Below are positions 36,775-45,922 of a stretch of 64,000 nucleotides of DNA, piece after piece. This DNA comes from Oceanobacillus alkalisoli (lineage in GTDB: Bacteria > Bacillota > Bacilli > Bacillales > Amphibacillaceae), in assembly GCF_021556485.1 (NCBI RefSeq), contig NZ_JAKGBW010000006.1, positions 1 through 64,000 of the forward strand, given 5' to 3'. A program made the translations under genes and the position numbers. Position 1 is the stretch's first letter, and each line of letters starts with the position of its first letter. The notes beneath the pieces are model-generated. The model saw nothing but the letters and a program-made list of their open reading frames with translations, ran no database searches and was not told the origin of the DNA.

Positions 36775-37533
36775 TTATCCTAACCTTGATAACCATGTAT
36801 CATCAACGAAATCAAGCAGGAAACCAGTAATTTGCGGCATCCACCCTAAGAAAAGGACGAGCCCCATAAGAATCATGACGACAGCACCGAATTTCATAAT
36901 GACTCCACTATGGCGCACAATCCATTTCGTGGAACCGAGGAAAAAGCTTAAGACAAGAAACGGCAAAGAAAAGCCAACTACATACATGACCGTATAAAAA
37001 ATACCTTGCCCCGGATTACTAGCCGCAAGCAGCAAAATGGAACCGAAAATCGGCCCAATACATGGTGTCCATCCCGCTGCAAATCCGAGTCCAATTAAAA
37101 ATGTCCCGAGGTAGTTCACCCGCTTTTTCGTATACTGAAACCGTTTTTCCTTCATCAAGGTTGGAATTGTAACCCAGCCGCCGACGAATAATCCCATGAA
37201 TATAATTAGGGTACCCGCAATCCGCTGAATAAATAACCCTGAATCCCCTATTAATAAACCTTGTACCCACTGCCCAAGGAAAGATGCACTTGCACCAAGA
37301 CTAATAAAGACAAGTGACACGGCAATAAGGAAGATTAGGGAATGACTAAGAATTTCCTTTCTGATTTTCGCATTTTTGCCTTCTTGCAACTCTTTCACAC
37401 TAATTCCAGTTATGTATGACATGTACGCTGGAAAAATCGGAAGTACACAAGGGGATAAAAATGATAACGCCCCTGCTCCAATCGCAAGAAACGTGCCCGC
37501 AATCAATAATGTATCTGCTTCAATTCCGCCCAT
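36775..37533 (-). CDS. ccdA: Cytochrome c biogenesis protein CcdA (thiol-disulfide transporter)
   Basis: A 252-residue six-TM DsbD-beta-like protein. The redox cysteines are in LSFLSPCVLPIFPAY near residue 28 and AAGWTPCIGPIFGS near residue 160, the two family positions. It carries electrons from cytosolic thioredoxin to external thiol proteins such as the TlpA-like protein encoded next. It overlaps the upstream membrane protein gene by 14 bp. Confidence 0.93.
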   Translation of the reverse strand: MGGIEADTLLIAGTFLAIGAGALSFLSPCVLPIFPAYMSYITGISVKELQEGKNAKIRKEILSHSLIFLIAVSLVFISLGASASFLGQWVQGLLIGDSGLFIQRIAGTLIIFMGLFVGGWVTIPTLMKEKRFQYTKKRVNYLGTFLIGLGFAAGWTPCIGPIFGSILLLAASNPGQGIFYTVMYVVGFSLPFLVLSFFLGSTKWIVRHSGVIMKFGAVVMILMGLVLFLGWMPQITGFLLDFVDDTWLSRLG

Positions 37534-38170
37534 GACGATCCCTCTTTCTTAAAATAATAACTATATTTATTGTAAAAAATACCCAAACAAACCAAGGTGC
37601 TATTAGATAACCAAACACGGTAACAAATGGTTGTATCGAATAAAGAATAAACACTCCAACAGACCAAACAACTAATAACATGATAAACAGCAGCTTTTCA
37701 GGCAATTGATCATGTGCAATATAATAGAAGATGAGAAGCAATGTGATTAAAATAAAATATCCAATTGTACCACCAGTTTGAAGCCAAACGAGATAAATGA
37801 ATTCATATACAAAAGAAGCGACTAAAATCACGGGAATAAATGATTTCATAAATGGGACAGCATTTATTTTTCCCCTCTTCACTTTTATAAACAGGATAAT
37901 CCCGCTGATTAAAATAGCAAGATAAAATGCTTTAGAGTCGCTAGGGTAAGCAAGCACTGCTAATGGGTCTTGTATGAACAGCTTAAGGTTCGTTAAAATT
38001 TTCCCGACCCAAATGAAGATAACAACATTTATCAGCTCCGAAATCATTTGTTCGATATGTATTTTTTTATTCTTTTTCGATAAGTTACTCGTTAAATAAA
38101 AGAATAAAAACCCCGCTACAATAGCGAGAGCAAAAACCCCTATAGGTATCAATTTACTTATTTGCGCCAA
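37520..38170 (-). CDS. Polytopic membrane protein of unknown function
   Basis: A 216-residue protein with about seven hydrophobic segments and a basic C-terminus (RKRDRHGRN). It starts with TTG 38168-38170 behind AAAGGAG. No domain is recognised. It is translationally coupled to ccdA (14-bp overlap) and heads the redox operon, so a role in thiol or heme handling is plausible but not shown. Confidence 0.75.
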   Translation of the reverse strand: MAQISKLIPIGVFALAIVAGFLFFYLTSNLSKKNKKIHIEQMISELINVVIFIWVGKILTNLKLFIQDPLAVLAYPSDSKAFYLAILISGIILFIKVKRGKINAVPFMKSFIPVILVASFVYEFIYLVWLQTGGTIGYFILITLLLIFYYIAHDQLPEKLLFIMLLVVWSVGVFILYSIQPFVTVFGYLIAPWFVWVFFTINIVIILRKRDRHGRN

Positions 38171-38559
38171 TGGCTTAGCTCCTTTATCTCAGCATTCTTA
38201 ATTCCAAGCGTACACATTATATATGAAAGTTTGATGAAAATATTATATTGTTCAAGCAAGAGATTTAGTAATCAATGTCTAAGATAGATGAAAATAAAGT
38301 AAGCAATCATTTGAGGATTCCGTTAAATCACCAATCCTAATCCATACAAATATAGAAGCAAAAGAAAAAGCCCGTGAGAAATTATGCTTTGTCTCGAGCT
38401 TTAGATATCTGGTTAACTATAGCTTCTTTAAAAATCAATTTGTGATGATGCTTTAGATATCATACTTTTTTTAAAAAACAATTGGCACTCGCCGAGTTCC
38501 GTTGTTTAATTTCTTGGATCGATAGGTGTGCCGTATAATTTCCATATTCGAGAATACGA
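38171..38559. other. Intergenic stretch, mostly without features
   Basis: It contains the promoter region of the redox operon. No clear repeat or RNA is seen. Short out-of-frame coding traces at 38460-38560 could continue the PH-domain pseudogene. Confidence 0.4.
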
Positions 38560-39016
38560 TCTAAAAAATCATTTAATTCATTAAATTTATTTCTTTAGGG
38601 GAAATTGAATTGTTTCATACTTTAATGAATTTCATAATGCGTATTTAATGCTTCACCATCACCATATGTAGTTGAGTTGATTCGTTCCCAACTACATACG
38701 GTGATGGAAAAGCCGACTCTGGTAATTATGAAATTCATTCACTTTCCATAATTAATTTCAACCCTATTTATAGAAAGTGCAGGAGCTGTAAATGGGTTTT
38801 TAGTTTCCCTAATACTATGAACTTCATCAATCCTTATATTATTTTTGATAGTATATCCAGTCTTGAGCCAAATCCACATTAGACATTGCTTGTTTAAGAA
38901 ATTAGGGGTCATCCAAACTCCAAAATCTGGATAGAAAACTATTGGAACAATAAAAAAATTGCAGACAACCAAATAATAATTGTCATCCATAAGTCTTTTT
39001 TTGACGAAAAATACAT
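38560..39016 (-). pseudogene. PH-domain (DUF1200/YdbS-like) protein gene, frameshifted and split by PAL copy E
   Basis: From ATG 39014-39016 the frame reads MYFSSKKDLWMTIIIWLSAIF, then a one-base shift gives FYPDFGVWMTPNFLNKQ and later WIWLKTGYTIKNN, HSIRETKNPFTAPALS and RVEINYGK, the order of DUF1200 PH-domain proteins. At GK the frame enters PAL copy E (38623-38740), which provides the stop. On the other side the minus strand resumes KYETIQF and FNELNDFLDRI. Removing PAL and one ACTT copy rejoins NYGK-YETIQF in frame. This is direct evidence that PAL inserted into a gene. Confidence 0.78.
38623..38740. mobile_element. PAL element copy E, inserted in the PH-domain gene
   Basis: A full 118-bp copy flanked by ACTT (38619-38622, 38741-38744). 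The target before insertion is readable from the split gene. Confidence 0.92.
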
Positions 39017-39116
39017 TTTATCACCTCGAAGGAATGAAATTGCTATGAAAGTTGAACTAAATATTTTATCACATGTTTTCCTTGTAATTATGACCTAGTA
39101 GGAGAACACAATTAAA

Positions 39117-39376
39117 CACAATCAACTATATATCCATGAAAAATGTCTCGTAGGTGAGTTCTATCGGACACAATCGGCTATATATCCGTAAAAACTATCT
39201 CATAGGGGAGCTCTATGAGACACAATCAGCTATATATCCATGAAAAATGTCTCGTAGGTGGGTTCTATCGGACACAATCGGCTATATATCCGTAAAAACT
39301 ATCTCATAGGGGAGCTCTATGAGACACAATCAACTATATATCCATGAAAAATGTCTCGTAGGTGGGTTCTATCGGA
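39117..39376. repeat. Five 52-bp tandem repeats in an alternating A-B-A-B-A pattern
   Basis: Five exact-length 52-bp units follow each other. Each starts CACAATC. Type A units contain ATGTCTCGTAGGTG and CTATCGGA; type B units contain TCTCATAGGGGAGCTCTATG, a perfect hairpin. Types alternate, so the true period is 104 bp. Units of one type differ at only one to three positions. Non-coding. Confidence 0.95.
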
Positions 39377-39583
39377 CAAAAGCGAATTTAAGCAACATAA
39401 CTTTCTAATAGATGGACCCGCTCCTATACAGAAGTGAAAAACTTAAGTTCAACATATATATGAAAAGTTTAATAGTTCAAGGGCCTGAAACCAAGCAAGA
39501 TAACTGTTCAAATACTTCGTTTCTACTCGATTAGAACGTTGTATCCAGCCTTTAAGCCTACTGTGATACTAACAATCTTATTT
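39377..39583. other. Intergenic stretch without recognised feature
   Basis: No gene, RNA or repeat is visible between the tandem repeats and the acetyltransferase gene. Confidence 0.5.
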
Positions 39584-40147
39584 TTATTCTGACCGTTTTA
39601 AAACCTCTAGCTGCTCCCATTCTTCTCTTAATATTCCCATTCGAATAGAGTCGTAGTATATGCCATTGTAAAACCGGCATTTTCTTAGTCTCCCTTCCAA
39701 ACTCATTCCCAGTTTCTCGCCTAACCGCATCATACGCTGGTTCCCGGACCATGTAGCAAAGCCCACTCTGACTAAAGGCATTGTGTTGAACAAATGATCA
39801 ATCCATGTTTTAAAAAAGATGGTACCATGTCCACCGTTCCAATATTCCGGGTTATAAATACCAATGCCAGTTTCAAGCCAATTTGAAGGCTTATGTTCCC
39901 AATAATAAGATGCCGTTCCAATCAATTTCCCTTTGACAAACAGCCCCCAGCGATTATCCTGTTGAATAAGAGATGGACCCATTTCTTTTAGAAAAGCATT
40001 ATATGTTAACGCCACGTGGTCATAATAAGGGGCATCCCATTTCTTCCATTCCGGATTTGACTCTTTATATGTCAATTCCCATAAAGGCTTCAAGTCTGCT
40101 TCTGTTAATGGTCTCATTTCAAGTTCGTTATTTATCCTTATACTCAC
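39584..40147 (-). CDS. GNAT-family N-acetyltransferase (RimJ/YdaF-like)
   Basis: A 187-residue acetyltransferase. The start is set at GTG 40145-40147 because GAGGTGG lies 5 bp upstream. ELEMRPLTEADLKPLW is the usual N-terminus; the acetyl-CoA-binding part is PEYWNGGHGTIFFKTWIDHLF with RMMRLGEKLGMSLEGRLRKCRF near the C-terminus. RimJ-like members acetylate ribosomal proteins, polyamines or antibiotics; substrate unknown. A 103-residue secreted-type protein gene lies 12 bp upstream. Confidence 0.85.
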   Translation of the reverse strand: MSIRINNELEMRPLTEADLKPLWELTYKESNPEWKKWDAPYYDHVALTYNAFLKEMGPSLIQQDNRWGLFVKGKLIGTASYYWEHKPSNWLETGIGIYNPEYWNGGHGTIFFKTWIDHLFNTMPLVRVGFATWSGNQRMMRLGEKLGMSLEGRLRKCRFYNGIYYDSIRMGILREEWEQLEVLKRSE

Positions 40148-40159
40148 TGGTCCCACCTC

Positions 40160-40471
40160 TTAGGCTAAATTATCATTTAGCTTTTGCTGTAAAATGTTTT
40201 CTAATTTTTTTCGATATCTATTCTGAAAAAACTCCTTATCAATCTTCTTATCATTGAACTTTCCAATAACTTTACGTACATCTTTATCGTGGATAATTAG
40301 TTGTTTAAATCCTTTATCACTCAACAATTCTTGAAACCATTTATGTTTCTTTAAACGACTTACATTTTTCCCTATGTCTTCCTCATCAACTGACATTAAA
40401 GATGGCAAATAAAGTCCGAGGTTTAAAAATAAAATGAATCCAAACAGTAGAACAAAAAATAAAAGTTTCAT
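40160..40471 (-). CDS. Small protein with N-terminal membrane anchor, unknown function
   Basis: A 103-residue protein with a hydrophobic N-terminus (KLLFFVLLFGFILFLNLGLYL) followed by a basic, mostly helical tail rich in Lys (HKWFQELLSDKGF, RYRKKLENILQQKL). No family is recognised. The spacing suggests co-transcription with the acetyltransferase gene. Confidence 0.65.
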   Translation of the reverse strand: MKLLFFVLLFGFILFLNLGLYLPSLMSVDEEDIGKNVSRLKKHKWFQELLSDKGFKQLIIHDKDVRKVIGKFNDKKIDKEFFQNRYRKKLENILQQKLNDNLA

Positions 40472-40562
40472 ACTTATCCCTCCCTCGTATCATTACGATT
40501 AGGAGCTTGCAGAAGTTTCAAAATAAGGCTCGTTTGAAGAACTACTTGAGATCTGCTTTTCA

Positions 40563-41088
40563 TTAGGTATTTATTTTCTCCATCACCTTGTCCACATCAT
40601 CCCATACATATATCAACTCATTCAGAGCTTTTCCAGCAAGTTTAATCTGTTTCGTTTCAACTAACTTAGCACCAAAATATTCATAAAAATACCGAGTTTT
40701 ATTTTCCTCTAGTACTTCGACAAAAACTTTCTCAATGCTTAATCGTTTAAAGTGCAAAAACAGTTCATGAAGAAATTTCCTTCCTATTCCTTTCCCCTGA
40801 TATTCTTCAAGCGAATAGATCGAAGTTAGATCACTTGCATGCTCTACTGTATTGTTTTCTCTTTTCCAAGCATCTGCAACCCGATAATTTGGCCTTCGTT
40901 ATTCTCTGCAACTACTACATGATTGTCTTCCCTTGCAATGTTTTTCTTCCATATTCTGTTCGGTGTTCGTACGAAAGATTATTCAAGAAGTCTTCTGGAA
41001 TAATACCTTTATAAGTCGCCCTCCAACTATCTACATGTACTTTTGCGATACCGGTTGCATCTTTCGAATCCGCTCTTCTTATTTGCAT
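40563..41088 (-). pseudogene. GNAT acetyltransferase gene with two frameshifts
   Basis: The minus strand reads MQIRRADSKDATGIAKVHV and then KGIIPEDFLNNLSYEHRTEY, shifts near 40920 to NHVVVAENNEGQIIG, and shifts again near 40880 to EYQGKGIGRKFLHELFLHF, then YFYEYFGAKLVETKQIKL, a classical GNAT acetyl-CoA loop and beta-5. Total span of 526 nt equals 175 codons minus two single bases. Two one-base deletions explain it; base-call errors should be excluded. Confidence 0.85.
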
Positions 41089-41306
41089 ATAACCACCTCA
41101 TACTCAAAATTTTTTAGCATCCTTAATAGATAATAATCTATAAAAAAGAGCTATTGTTTTACACAATAACTCTGTTTCAAAAAACTAGATTTTTTCTTAG
41201 ATAATGCTACAGTTACAATCTGAATATCAACTGTTTCAATAAGCATCCTACAAGATTCGCACTATGGTCTAATTGCCCGCACTTCATTCGTTACTTACGC
41301 ATCGGT

Positions 41307-41822
41307 TCATGTAGACCCAAGATAATCCCGCTTAAAAATATTCATCAAGACAGCGTTATGATAACTTCCATTAACAAAGAACGCTTCTTCTAACGTAGCT
41401 ACATATTTATAGCCACATTTTTTATAAACATGCACAGCTTTTTCATTTACTTCATCCACATATAAAAATAGCTTGTGCAAATTCAATACTTTAAACGCAT
41501 AATCAGATGCTAAATTCGTAGCTTTGGCTGCATAACCATTTCCTTGAGCAGCGGGATCAATCATGATTGCATATTCAGCATGGCGATGTATATAATCGAT
41601 ATCAAATAATTGAACAAGGCCAATCGCTTTCTCACCGTTCGTTAAAATAAAGCTTCGTGCACTGTTATTTTGCTGCTCTTTTTCAAAGATTTCACGTAAT
41701 CTAGCCTTTGAGTAATAAGCTTCCTCAAACCAATAGGACATAATTTCGGGATCATTCACTAACTTGTGTAAAAAATGAATGTCATCTTCTTCATAAGCTC
41801 TTAATCTCAGTTGCTCTGCCAT
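41307..41822 (-). CDS. speG: Spermidine N1-acetyltransferase-like GNAT
   Basis: A 171-residue protein close to SpeG. It starts MAEQLRLRAYEEDDIHFLH at ATG 41820-41822 behind AAGGAGTAAGG, not at the longer frame overlapping the upstream gene. NDPEIMSYWFEEAYYSK, DIDYIHRHAEYAIMIDP and QGNGYAAKATNLASDYAF match SpeG in order. It acetylates spermidine or spermine to limit polyamine toxicity (family knowledge). It lies 4 bp after the hydroxyacid dehydrogenase gene and is co-transcribed. Confidence 0.85.
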   Translation of the reverse strand: MAEQLRLRAYEEDDIHFLHKLVNDPEIMSYWFEEAYYSKARLREIFEKEQQNNSARSFILTNGEKAIGLVQLFDIDYIHRHAEYAIMIDPAAQGNGYAAKATNLASDYAFKVLNLHKLFLYVDEVNEKAVHVYKKCGYKYVATLEEAFFVNGSYHNAVLMNIFKRDYLGST

Positions 41823-41826
41823 TTCC

Positions 41827-42807
41827 TTACTCCTTCTTCCATACCTCTGGATTGACAAGATTTCCTGGTTTTTCACCGTTCAATCCCGCTCTTAAATTTT
41901 TAGCAGCTAGCTCTGCCATTTTAATTTCCGTTTCTAATGTAGCTGAACCTATATGCGGCAGCGTGACAACATTATCCATTTTTAATAATTCGTTGTCAGG
42001 ATCCACAGGTTCTTCTACGTATACGTCTAATCCAGCCGCTGCAATCTCTTCATTTTTCAGTGCCTCAATGAGATCCGCTTCCACCACCGTACTTCCTCGG
42101 GAAACATTAATAAAAATTGCGGATGGCTTCATGATTTGGAATTCCTTTTCGCCAATCATTCCCTTTGTTTCATCTGTTAAAGGGGTGATGAGACATACAT
42201 AATCCGAACTCCTGAGCAGATTTTCAAGATTCATATGCAGTGCATTAAATTGTTCCTCTGCATCTGGTTTCGGCGTGCGGCTATGATAGAGTATATCCAT
42301 ATTAAACCCTAAATGAGCTCGTTGTGCAATAGCTTTACCAATCCGTCCCATTCCGATAATTCCGAGCGTTTTATGATGAACATCTGCGCCGAATAACTCT
42401 GTTGTAACAGCTTCTTTCCAGCGTCCCTGTTTCACGTATTGATCGAGCTCAGGCATTCTTCTCGCGGTCGAAAGCATTAAGCCCATCGCCATATCAGCCA
42501 CCGTGTCTGTTAATACGTCTGGCGTGTTTGTTCCCATGATATTTCGTTTCGTTAATTCCTTGGTATCTAAATTATTGTATCCGACAGACACGTTACTAAT
42601 GATTTTTAAATTTGGCGCTTGATCTAACACATCACTTTTCCCAGGAAAGTCCAATCCAATAATGCCCTCTGTTTCTTGGAGAAACGGTAAAAAATCAGGA
42701 TCTTTATGAGCATCTTGTTCTTTGAATATCTGTACATCAAATTCTTCTTTTAATGTGCTAAGTACCGGTTCTTCTATTCGGTCATAAATGATTACTTTTT
42801 TCTTCAT
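41827..42807 (-). CDS. D-2-hydroxyacid dehydrogenase (glyoxylate/hydroxypyruvate reductase type)
   Basis: A 326-residue NAD(P)-dependent enzyme. The Rossmann motif is TLGIIGMGRIGKAIAQRA near residue 150. Substrate and catalytic residues occur in NVSVGYNNLD, FINVSRGSTVVEADLIEAL (Arg), LDVYVEEP (Glu), and PHIGSATLETEIKM (His). It resembles GhrB/gluconate-2-ketoreductase types such as YvcT. Gene order places it upstream of speG. Confidence 0.9.
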   Translation of the reverse strand: MKKKVIIYDRIEEPVLSTLKEEFDVQIFKEQDAHKDPDFLPFLQETEGIIGLDFPGKSDVLDQAPNLKIISNVSVGYNNLDTKELTKRNIMGTNTPDVLTDTVADMAMGLMLSTARRMPELDQYVKQGRWKEAVTTELFGADVHHKTLGIIGMGRIGKAIAQRAHLGFNMDILYHSRTPKPDAEEQFNALHMNLENLLRSSDYVCLITPLTDETKGMIGEKEFQIMKPSAIFINVSRGSTVVEADLIEALKNEEIAAAGLDVYVEEPVDPDNELLKMDNVVTLPHIGSATLETEIKMAELAAKNLRAGLNGEKPGNLVNPEVWKKE

Positions 42808-42901
42808 ATGACGGTCACGCTCCCTTTTTTATTCCGCTTTACAATTAGAATAGCGATTAAACAGGTGTATTCCTTATGCAGAAATACACCTGTTCTTCTA
42901 T

Positions 42902-43201
42902 TTATCCACTTTTTCTATTCACTTCATTTACATTGCTGTCTAATCTAATTTTAAACCATCCTTTTTTAATTGCAAGGATCGTAATTAGAATCGTAAAACC
43001 TAGTGTTATTGTGATAAAGAGCCATGATTGTGAGTTCACAACCATCACTGGTGAGAAGGTAATACGCATTAACTCTACTGAGCCAATTACAATAAATGCT
43101 AAGCCAAAGTCATTGAGTGTATTACTTTTCAAATCAGGATCAACAATTCTGAGTAACGCAATCCCCATTGCTACTGCTCCTGTTGTCCAGCCCCAAGTCA
43201 A
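42902..43201 (-). pseudogene. C-terminal fragment of a Na+/glutamate symporter-like protein
   Basis: The minus strand encodes TWGWTTGAVAMGIALLRIVDP and two following hydrophobic segments with a charged end. This fits the last quarter of GltS-type symporters (G.ATG..LLR.VDP). About 300 N-terminal residues are missing; upstream the sequence passes straight into a truncated Uma2 gene on the other strand. Confidence 0.65.
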
Positions 43202-43652
43202 ACTTCTTAGGAATTTATCAGCAGCTTTCTCTAATTTCCTGCAAGATACTGAATGTGAAGTTTACTTTGCTCTTTTTGATGTTCAACTATTTGCGGAAAA
43301 CAAACATGATGCGGATATTGATAATGTCGTTCAGCCGGACCTATCTGTTGTGTGTGACAAAGGTAACCTTGATGATAAAGGTTGTAATGGGGCGCCAGAC
43401 TTGATTATTGAAGTACTTTCTCCTTCTCCTATTAAGATGGATCACTGGAACAAGTATCGGCTTTATGAAAAAGCAGGAGTCAAGGAATATTGGCTTGTTG
43501 ACCCAATTAATCAAGCAGTGGAAGTGCACCTTTTAGTTTCTGCACACTATGAATTCCAGGGTGTCTTAACGGAAGAAGATACGATTTCTGTTCATATTTT
43601 GCCTGAATTGACATTAGATTTGTATGAAATATTTGATTCAGATGGATCATGA
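43202..43652 (+). pseudogene. 5'-truncated Uma2-family endonuclease-like gene
   Basis: The plus strand reads LSAAFSNFLQDTECEVYFALF, then NVVQPDLSVVCDKGNLDD and GAPDLIIEVLSPSPIKMD, KAGVKEYWLVDP. These are the conserved central and C-terminal parts of Uma2/DUF820 (restriction-endonuclease fold, with catalytic VQPD, IEV and EYW). About 60 N-terminal residues are missing, beginning at the junction with the GltS fragment. An upstream open frame is an accident of the antisense symporter sequence. Confidence 0.8.
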
Positions 43653-43659
43653 TAAAGAG

Positions 43660-43958
43660 AAACTAACAATTGTTTCTTATACAGCATCTCCATCAGTTTA
43701 ACGGCCACAATTGCTTTATCCAAAAATAGAGATGGAGTTATCTTCAACCTCCAATCTGATGGTAAGGATTGGGGATTGGATGATTTCATTTTGTATTGGA
43801 CTTTTGGCATAGGTGACAGGTATTTCGATGCGATAGGACAGTTTTCTAATTCAACAAAATGCCGCTTAGCTACTTCTGAAACCTCAACTTCATTTTCATC
43901 CCTGAGAATACTAACTTTCTTTGTTATTCACTCCTTACCATTGTTACAAAAATATGTG
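43660..43958 (-). other. Unrecognised coding-like remnant downstream of Uma2
   Basis: The minus strand encodes KVSILRDENEVEVSEVAKRH and then FVELENCPIASKYLSPMPK, running into Uma2 antisense. No start with a ribosome site and no family is recognised; likely a decayed fragment. Confidence 0.3.
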
Positions 43959-45119
43959 TCAAATAAAATGCGGTGAATAATAATATTTATGGAACACTCG
44001 AGTCAGCCGATTATTTATTTGCTCGGAATTCAACTTTCTTTCTTTTTGACTTTCTGCCCAAATCATCATTTCCTTATTCCTTGGATCATTTTCATTCACT
44101 ATGACTTCCAAATATTCTTCATATCCAAATAAGCCACCCACATCTTCTGGTGGTCTTTCCCCATTTCCATCTAGGTATGTCGCTCTAAAGTCATGAGACC
44201 TTTCCGTTTTTTCCAGTGTTATATGATGGTACCACGAATCTCCAAAGTCATATTCATATATGACTTTATTATGTTTCGAAAAAATTTCCTCCAATGAAAC
44301 AAACCGTTCTTGCAGAATATCAAATTCCCCATGATCTAAAAATTCCAGCGTTTCCGGATGATCGTCCATTATTATTTTAATTGGCTTATTTCCCTCCATA
44401 TCCACTGTAAATTCATGTAAATGGTAATTTTGCCAATCAAAGACCGTTTGGATTATATTATGAAGATGTCTAAATGAAAACGTCGATGGCACGGTAACCC
44501 TTCTCCAAACGTCATGACTGCCTAAATCGATTTGTATTTTCAGTTGATAGCGCTCATGATCCAATACAGGTATACATTTATCGTTATCTAATTCATAAAC
44601 AGCCCCTAAACAATTTAGCATTTTTTCTACAGGATAACCATATTCATCCGAATCATTGATCTTTTGGATCTGCCTTCCCGCTAAGAGGCTTATATATTTT
44701 TGAATTTTCGTATCTTCATTCAAATATTCTGACATAAATTCAATTTCCCGTACCGTATTATTCAGCTTTGCCACCATGCTTCTATTAGCTGTTTTGGAAA
44801 AAGAAATTTCACCTGCTTTATGAATATAAGCGTTAATGATAGTTTGACTGACACCTTCGATACGTAAAACTTCCGTAATTGCTTCAAGAATTAAGCCTCT
44901 TGCATTAGAAAAGTCCTTTTTAACCGGTCGGTATATTACGACTGGATATCTCGTTTCGTTGTTCATTAAAATAATCGCTTTTCTTCTGTTAATACTGACA
45001 AAATTGGCGTGCCACGCCATAAAGCTATTCGGAAAATGTTCATGACCTTCTGGTGTAACTAATTCATCTCCCTTTATACCTAACTTCTCAAGTAAAGCTT
45101 TCGTACATTGGATCATCAT
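43959..45119 (-). CDS. DUF6933 - pRiA4b ORF-3-like fusion protein
   Basis: A 386-residue protein starting at ATG 45117-45119 (GAGAGGTG upstream). The N-terminal half (MMIQCTKALLEKLGIKG, SFMAWHANFVSINRRKAIIL) matches DUF6933. The C-terminal half from about residue 190 is a plasmid pRiA4b ORF-3 domain (YQLKIQIDLGSHDVWRRV, YEYDFGDSWYHHI, YLDGNGERPPEDVGG). Both domains are widespread in mobile and defence-adjacent contexts but have no proven role. It is preceded by a small DUF6429-like gene. Confidence 0.8.
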   Translation of the reverse strand: MMIQCTKALLEKLGIKGDELVTPEGHEHFPNSFMAWHANFVSINRRKAIILMNNETRYPVVIYRPVKKDFSNARGLILEAITEVLRIEGVSQTIINAYIHKAGEISFSKTANRSMVAKLNNTVREIEFMSEYLNEDTKIQKYISLLAGRQIQKINDSDEYGYPVEKMLNCLGAVYELDNDKCIPVLDHERYQLKIQIDLGSHDVWRRVTVPSTFSFRHLHNIIQTVFDWQNYHLHEFTVDMEGNKPIKIIMDDHPETLEFLDHGEFDILQERFVSLEEIFSKHNKVIYEYDFGDSWYHHITLEKTERSHDFRATYLDGNGERPPEDVGGLFGYEEYLEVIVNENDPRNKEMMIWAESQKERKLNSEQINNRLTRVFHKYYYSPHFI

Positions 45120-45161
45120 CTGTCTCACCTCTCTGATAATAATTCAATATTCACTTTCATT

Positions 45162-45410
45162 TTAAATATCTTGAATTTGATACTTCTTCGCTATCTCTTT
45201 CGCTTCTTTGATCCCTGCCTTCGTTAAATAGACCGATTTGGAGCGCTTACTTCCACGAATGAAATCTTCGTCAGTAAGTTCATCAAGAATATCAAAGGGA
45301 TATCCTTTCCAACTCCTTCTCGTTTCTCCGAATAGTTCTTGTAGTTCTTCCTCTTTCCACGATGTTAAATATAACAATAGCAAGGTTAGCTCCTTCACTT
45401 TCCGCTCCAT
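45162..45410 (-). CDS. DUF6429-like small protein
   Basis: An 82-residue winged-helix-like protein: LLLLYLTSWKEEELQELFG, RRSWKGYPFDILDELTDEDF and SKSVYLTKAGIKEA. The pattern resembles DUF6429. It starts ATG 45408-45410 and ends 43 bp before the DUF6933 fusion gene; the two are probably co-transcribed. Confidence 0.7.
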   Translation of the reverse strand: MERKVKELTLLLLYLTSWKEEELQELFGETRRSWKGYPFDILDELTDEDFIRGSKRSKSVYLTKAGIKEAKEIAKKYQIQDI

Positions 45411-45530
45411 TTGCGATCCTCCTCATCCTCTCAACTCGCCAAGCGCATTTCAAGATATAACCGTTCAGTGTAGATTCATTTAATGATAACGTATATCGAC
45501 ATACTAAATCACTTCATCCATTAACTATAT

Positions 45531-45648
45531 GAATGAATTTCATCATTACCAAAGTCGGCTTCTCCATCACCATATGTAGTTGGGAACGAACCAACTCAAC
45601 TACATATGGTGATGGTGAAGCATTAAATACGTATTATGAAATTCATTA
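45531..45648. mobile_element. PAL element copy F
   Basis: A 118-bp copy starting GAATGAATTTCATCATTACC. The flanks are ATAT and ATTT (45527-45530, 45649-45652), matching at three of four positions. Confidence 0.85.
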
Positions 45649-45922
45649 ATTTAACTAAACTTGATTTTTTCCATTTTTGAAAAATCAAGTTTGTGAAACA
45701 GGACAAGTCCTATCTTTTTTGAGCAATTTTCCAAAAAAAATGCAAAAATGAAGTTATTTATATAAAATAATATTACAACATTGTGAATCTCAAACAACTA
45801 ACATCAAATTTTCATATAGATTTGCTATAGTAAAGTAAGGTTAATTTGAAGGTAAAAAAAGTACCTCTGATTTTTTTAGACATAGCCATTTATATTAAAT
45901 TGAAAAAAGGAGAATTCATAAC
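45649..45922. other. Upstream region of the first sco gene
   Basis: AT-rich stretch of about 270 bp that must hold the sco promoter. A fragment CTTGATTTTTTCCATTTTTG and a near repeat AATCAAGTTT could form a weak hairpin near 45660-45690. No gene is visible. Confidence 0.4.

Noticed and set aside
39117-39376. CRISPR array
   Set aside because: Units are joined without variable spacers and alternate in two types; no cas genes are near.
42876-43300. Open frame of 258 codons on the plus strand covering the GltS-like region
   Set aside because: Its first 108 codons are antisense to a clear symporter fragment; only the Uma2 part from 43202 is real.
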